DNA of 34,667 nt from Desulfobacterales bacterium (GTDB lineage Bacteria; Desulfobacterota; Desulfobacteria; Desulfobacterales; RPRI01): positions 1 through 34,667 of the forward strand of contig JAGVOC010000135.1 of NCBI GenBank assembly GCA_020052975.1, written 5' to 3'. The translations under genes were made by a program, and so were the position numbers. The notes under the pieces were generated by a model, which worked only from the letters and a program-made list of their open reading frames with translations, was not told where the DNA came from and did not search any database. How positions within the stretch are numbered: position 1 is the stretch's first letter; every line of letters starts with the position of its first letter. Shown here piece after piece: positions 33,518-34,667 of this stretch.

Positions 33518-34667
33518 TTATATCAGTTCTATTGCGCAGGCCATTGAGACCCCGCCACCGCCGCATAGAGTGGCAAGACCAAGTGTTTTCCCTCTTTTTC
33601 GCATCGCATGCATCAGAGTAATAATGACTCGCGCGCCTGTTGCACCTACAGGATGCCCTAGGCCAATACCTGAACCATTTACGTTTGTAATATCTCTGTG
33701 TAAGCCAAGATCCCTTTCACATGCTATGTACTGGGCCGCAAAAGCCTCGTTTACTTCTATAAGTTCAAAGTCTTCGATCTTAAGTCCACTTCTAACCATT
33801 AAATTTTTTACAGCCGGTACAGGGGAAAGCCCCATTACCGAAGGATGACACCCGCCTCTACCGGTCGCTTTGATCCTTGCAAGCGGTTTGAGTCCGAGTT
33901 CTTTCGCTTTTTCAGCAGACATGATTATTAATCCTGCCGAACCGTCATTTATACCGCTCGAGTTACCGGCAGTGACTTTACCGATCTTAGGAATAAATGC
34001 CGGCGGAAGCTTTTGAAGCTGCTCCATTGTCAGGCCCGGCCTGAAATGTTCATCTTTATCAAAAATTAAAGATTCCTTCTTTTTTCCCGGAATTTCGACC
34101 GGCACTATCTCTTCCTTAAACGAACCGTCTTTGGTGGCTCTTTCAGCTTCATTCTGGCTCCTTAAAGCAACTTCATCCATCTCCTCCCTGCTTATATCCA
34201 TATGCTGGGCAATGAACTCCGCTGTGTGCCCCATGATATACGGTTTCCCTTTAAAAAGGCTCAATGGCGCCTCATCGGCATTCACAGGACCGTCCTCCGG
34301 ATGGGGTATAATATGGGATCCGCAATGGAGAGCACGAATCATGGTATCCACAAAGACCTGATCCTGCAGGCGGCATCCCCATCTTGCGCCAGGAACCGTA
34401 TATGCAACACCCGACATGTGTTCAACTCCTCCCGCAAGTATGACATCTGCCATGCCAGCCTGTATCATTGCCATCCCTGAAATAACGGCTTCCATACCGG
34501 AAATGCACACGCGGTTGATCGTTACCGCTGTTGTTGTATCGGGTATTCCGGCCAAAAGGGCGCTTACGCGGGCAACGTTGAGGGCGTCGGCAGGTTCCAT
34601 GCAGCATCCGTACCGGACATCATCTATCAAAACCGGATCGATGCCGGCTCTTTTTACAGCCTCTTTC
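33518..34667 (-). CDS. Thiolase (acetyl-CoA acetyltransferase family), 5' end beyond window
   Basis: Acyl-CoA C-acetyltransferase that cleaves or forms 3-oxoacyl-CoA; 382 codons are in the window and the frame runs through the right edge (KEAVKRAGIDPVLIDD precedes the first apparent start). The nucleophile Cys is in INRVCISGMEAV, the His motif in NEAFAAQYIAC, the second catalytic region is SGIGLGHPVGATGARV, and the C-terminal Cys is in LATLCGGGGVSMA. With the reductase and acyl-CoA dehydrogenase at the left edge it points to fatty-acid or beta-oxidation chemistry, but the two loci are 31 kb apart. Substrate range is not deducible. Confidence 0.94.
   Translation of the reverse strand, partial: KEAVKRAGIDPVLIDDVRYGCCMEPADALNVARVSALLAGIPDTTTAVTINRVCISGMEAVISGMAMIQAGMADVILAGGVEHMSGVAYTVPGARWGCRLQDQVFVDTMIRALHCGSHIIPHPEDGPVNADEAPLSLFKGKPYIMGHTAEFIAQHMDISREEMDEVALRSQNEAERATKDGSFKEEIVPVEIPGKKKESLIFDKDEHFRPGLTMEQLQKLPPAFIPKIGKVTAGNSSGINDGSAGLIIMSAEKAKELGLKPLARIKATGRGGCHPSVMGLSPVPAVKNLMVRSGLKIEDFELIEVNEAFAAQYIACERDLGLHRDITNVNGSGIGLGHPVGATGARVIITLMHAMRKRGKTLGLATLCGGGGVSMACAIELI

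Overview
The window looks like chromosomal DNA from a Gram-negative, AT-rich sulfate-reducer-type bacterium, most likely Desulfobacterota (order Desulfobacterales). The clues are LpxC (lipid A), a complete pilMNOPQ type IV pilus operon, a DUF4390-NtrY-NtrX block, adenosylcobalamin-dependent ribonucleotide reductase, a LysR protein of the kind linked with selenium metabolism in deltaproteobacteria, and fatty-acid/acyl-CoA genes at both edges. The taxonomic call is inference from gene content. Gene density is high and almost everything is housekeeping.

Layout: 1-2299 (minus) holds rpmF, a long acyl-CoA dehydrogenase and an SDR (FabG-type) reductase that runs off the left edge. 2708-4339 (plus) holds gltX and a tRNA-Gln(CTG) with its own promoter and terminator. 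comM (minus) and lpxC (plus) diverge at about 5.95 kb. 7073-11854 (plus) holds DUF4390 protein, NtrY-like kinase, NtrX-like regulator and rsmD. A 157-bp MITE-like inverted-repeat element then sits between rsmD and coaD. coaD-lysR-nrdJ follow with 1- and 5-bp gaps. pcm (minus) diverges from a TrkA/RCK potassium channel (plus). 5-formyl-THF cyclo-ligase (minus) diverges from serS-thrC (plus, 4-bp overlap). A TPR lipoprotein (PilF/PilW-like) converges on pilM-N-O-P-Q (minus), with a bidirectional terminator between them and a small Xre-type HTH gene at the head of the pil operon.

27954-28934 is the only long non-coding stretch. It contains the pil promoter, a probable C-terminal remnant of a universal stress protein gene, and a dense cluster of inverted repeats. 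After it comes an acetyl-CoA hydrolase/transferase-GNAT fusion whose 613-codon frame is intact except for one in-frame TAG at codon 144. An NlpC/P60 lipoprotein, arfB, a small Dabb-domain protein, alr (TTG start) and a right-edge partial thiolase complete the window.

I see no new defence, mobile or biosynthetic system. The observations most worth following are the single amber codon (nonsense mutation versus pyrrolysine/suppression), an NtrX-like AAA+ protein with GAFPGA and an altered Walker B, and the repeat families. There is no rRNA, CRISPR array or recognisable transposase.
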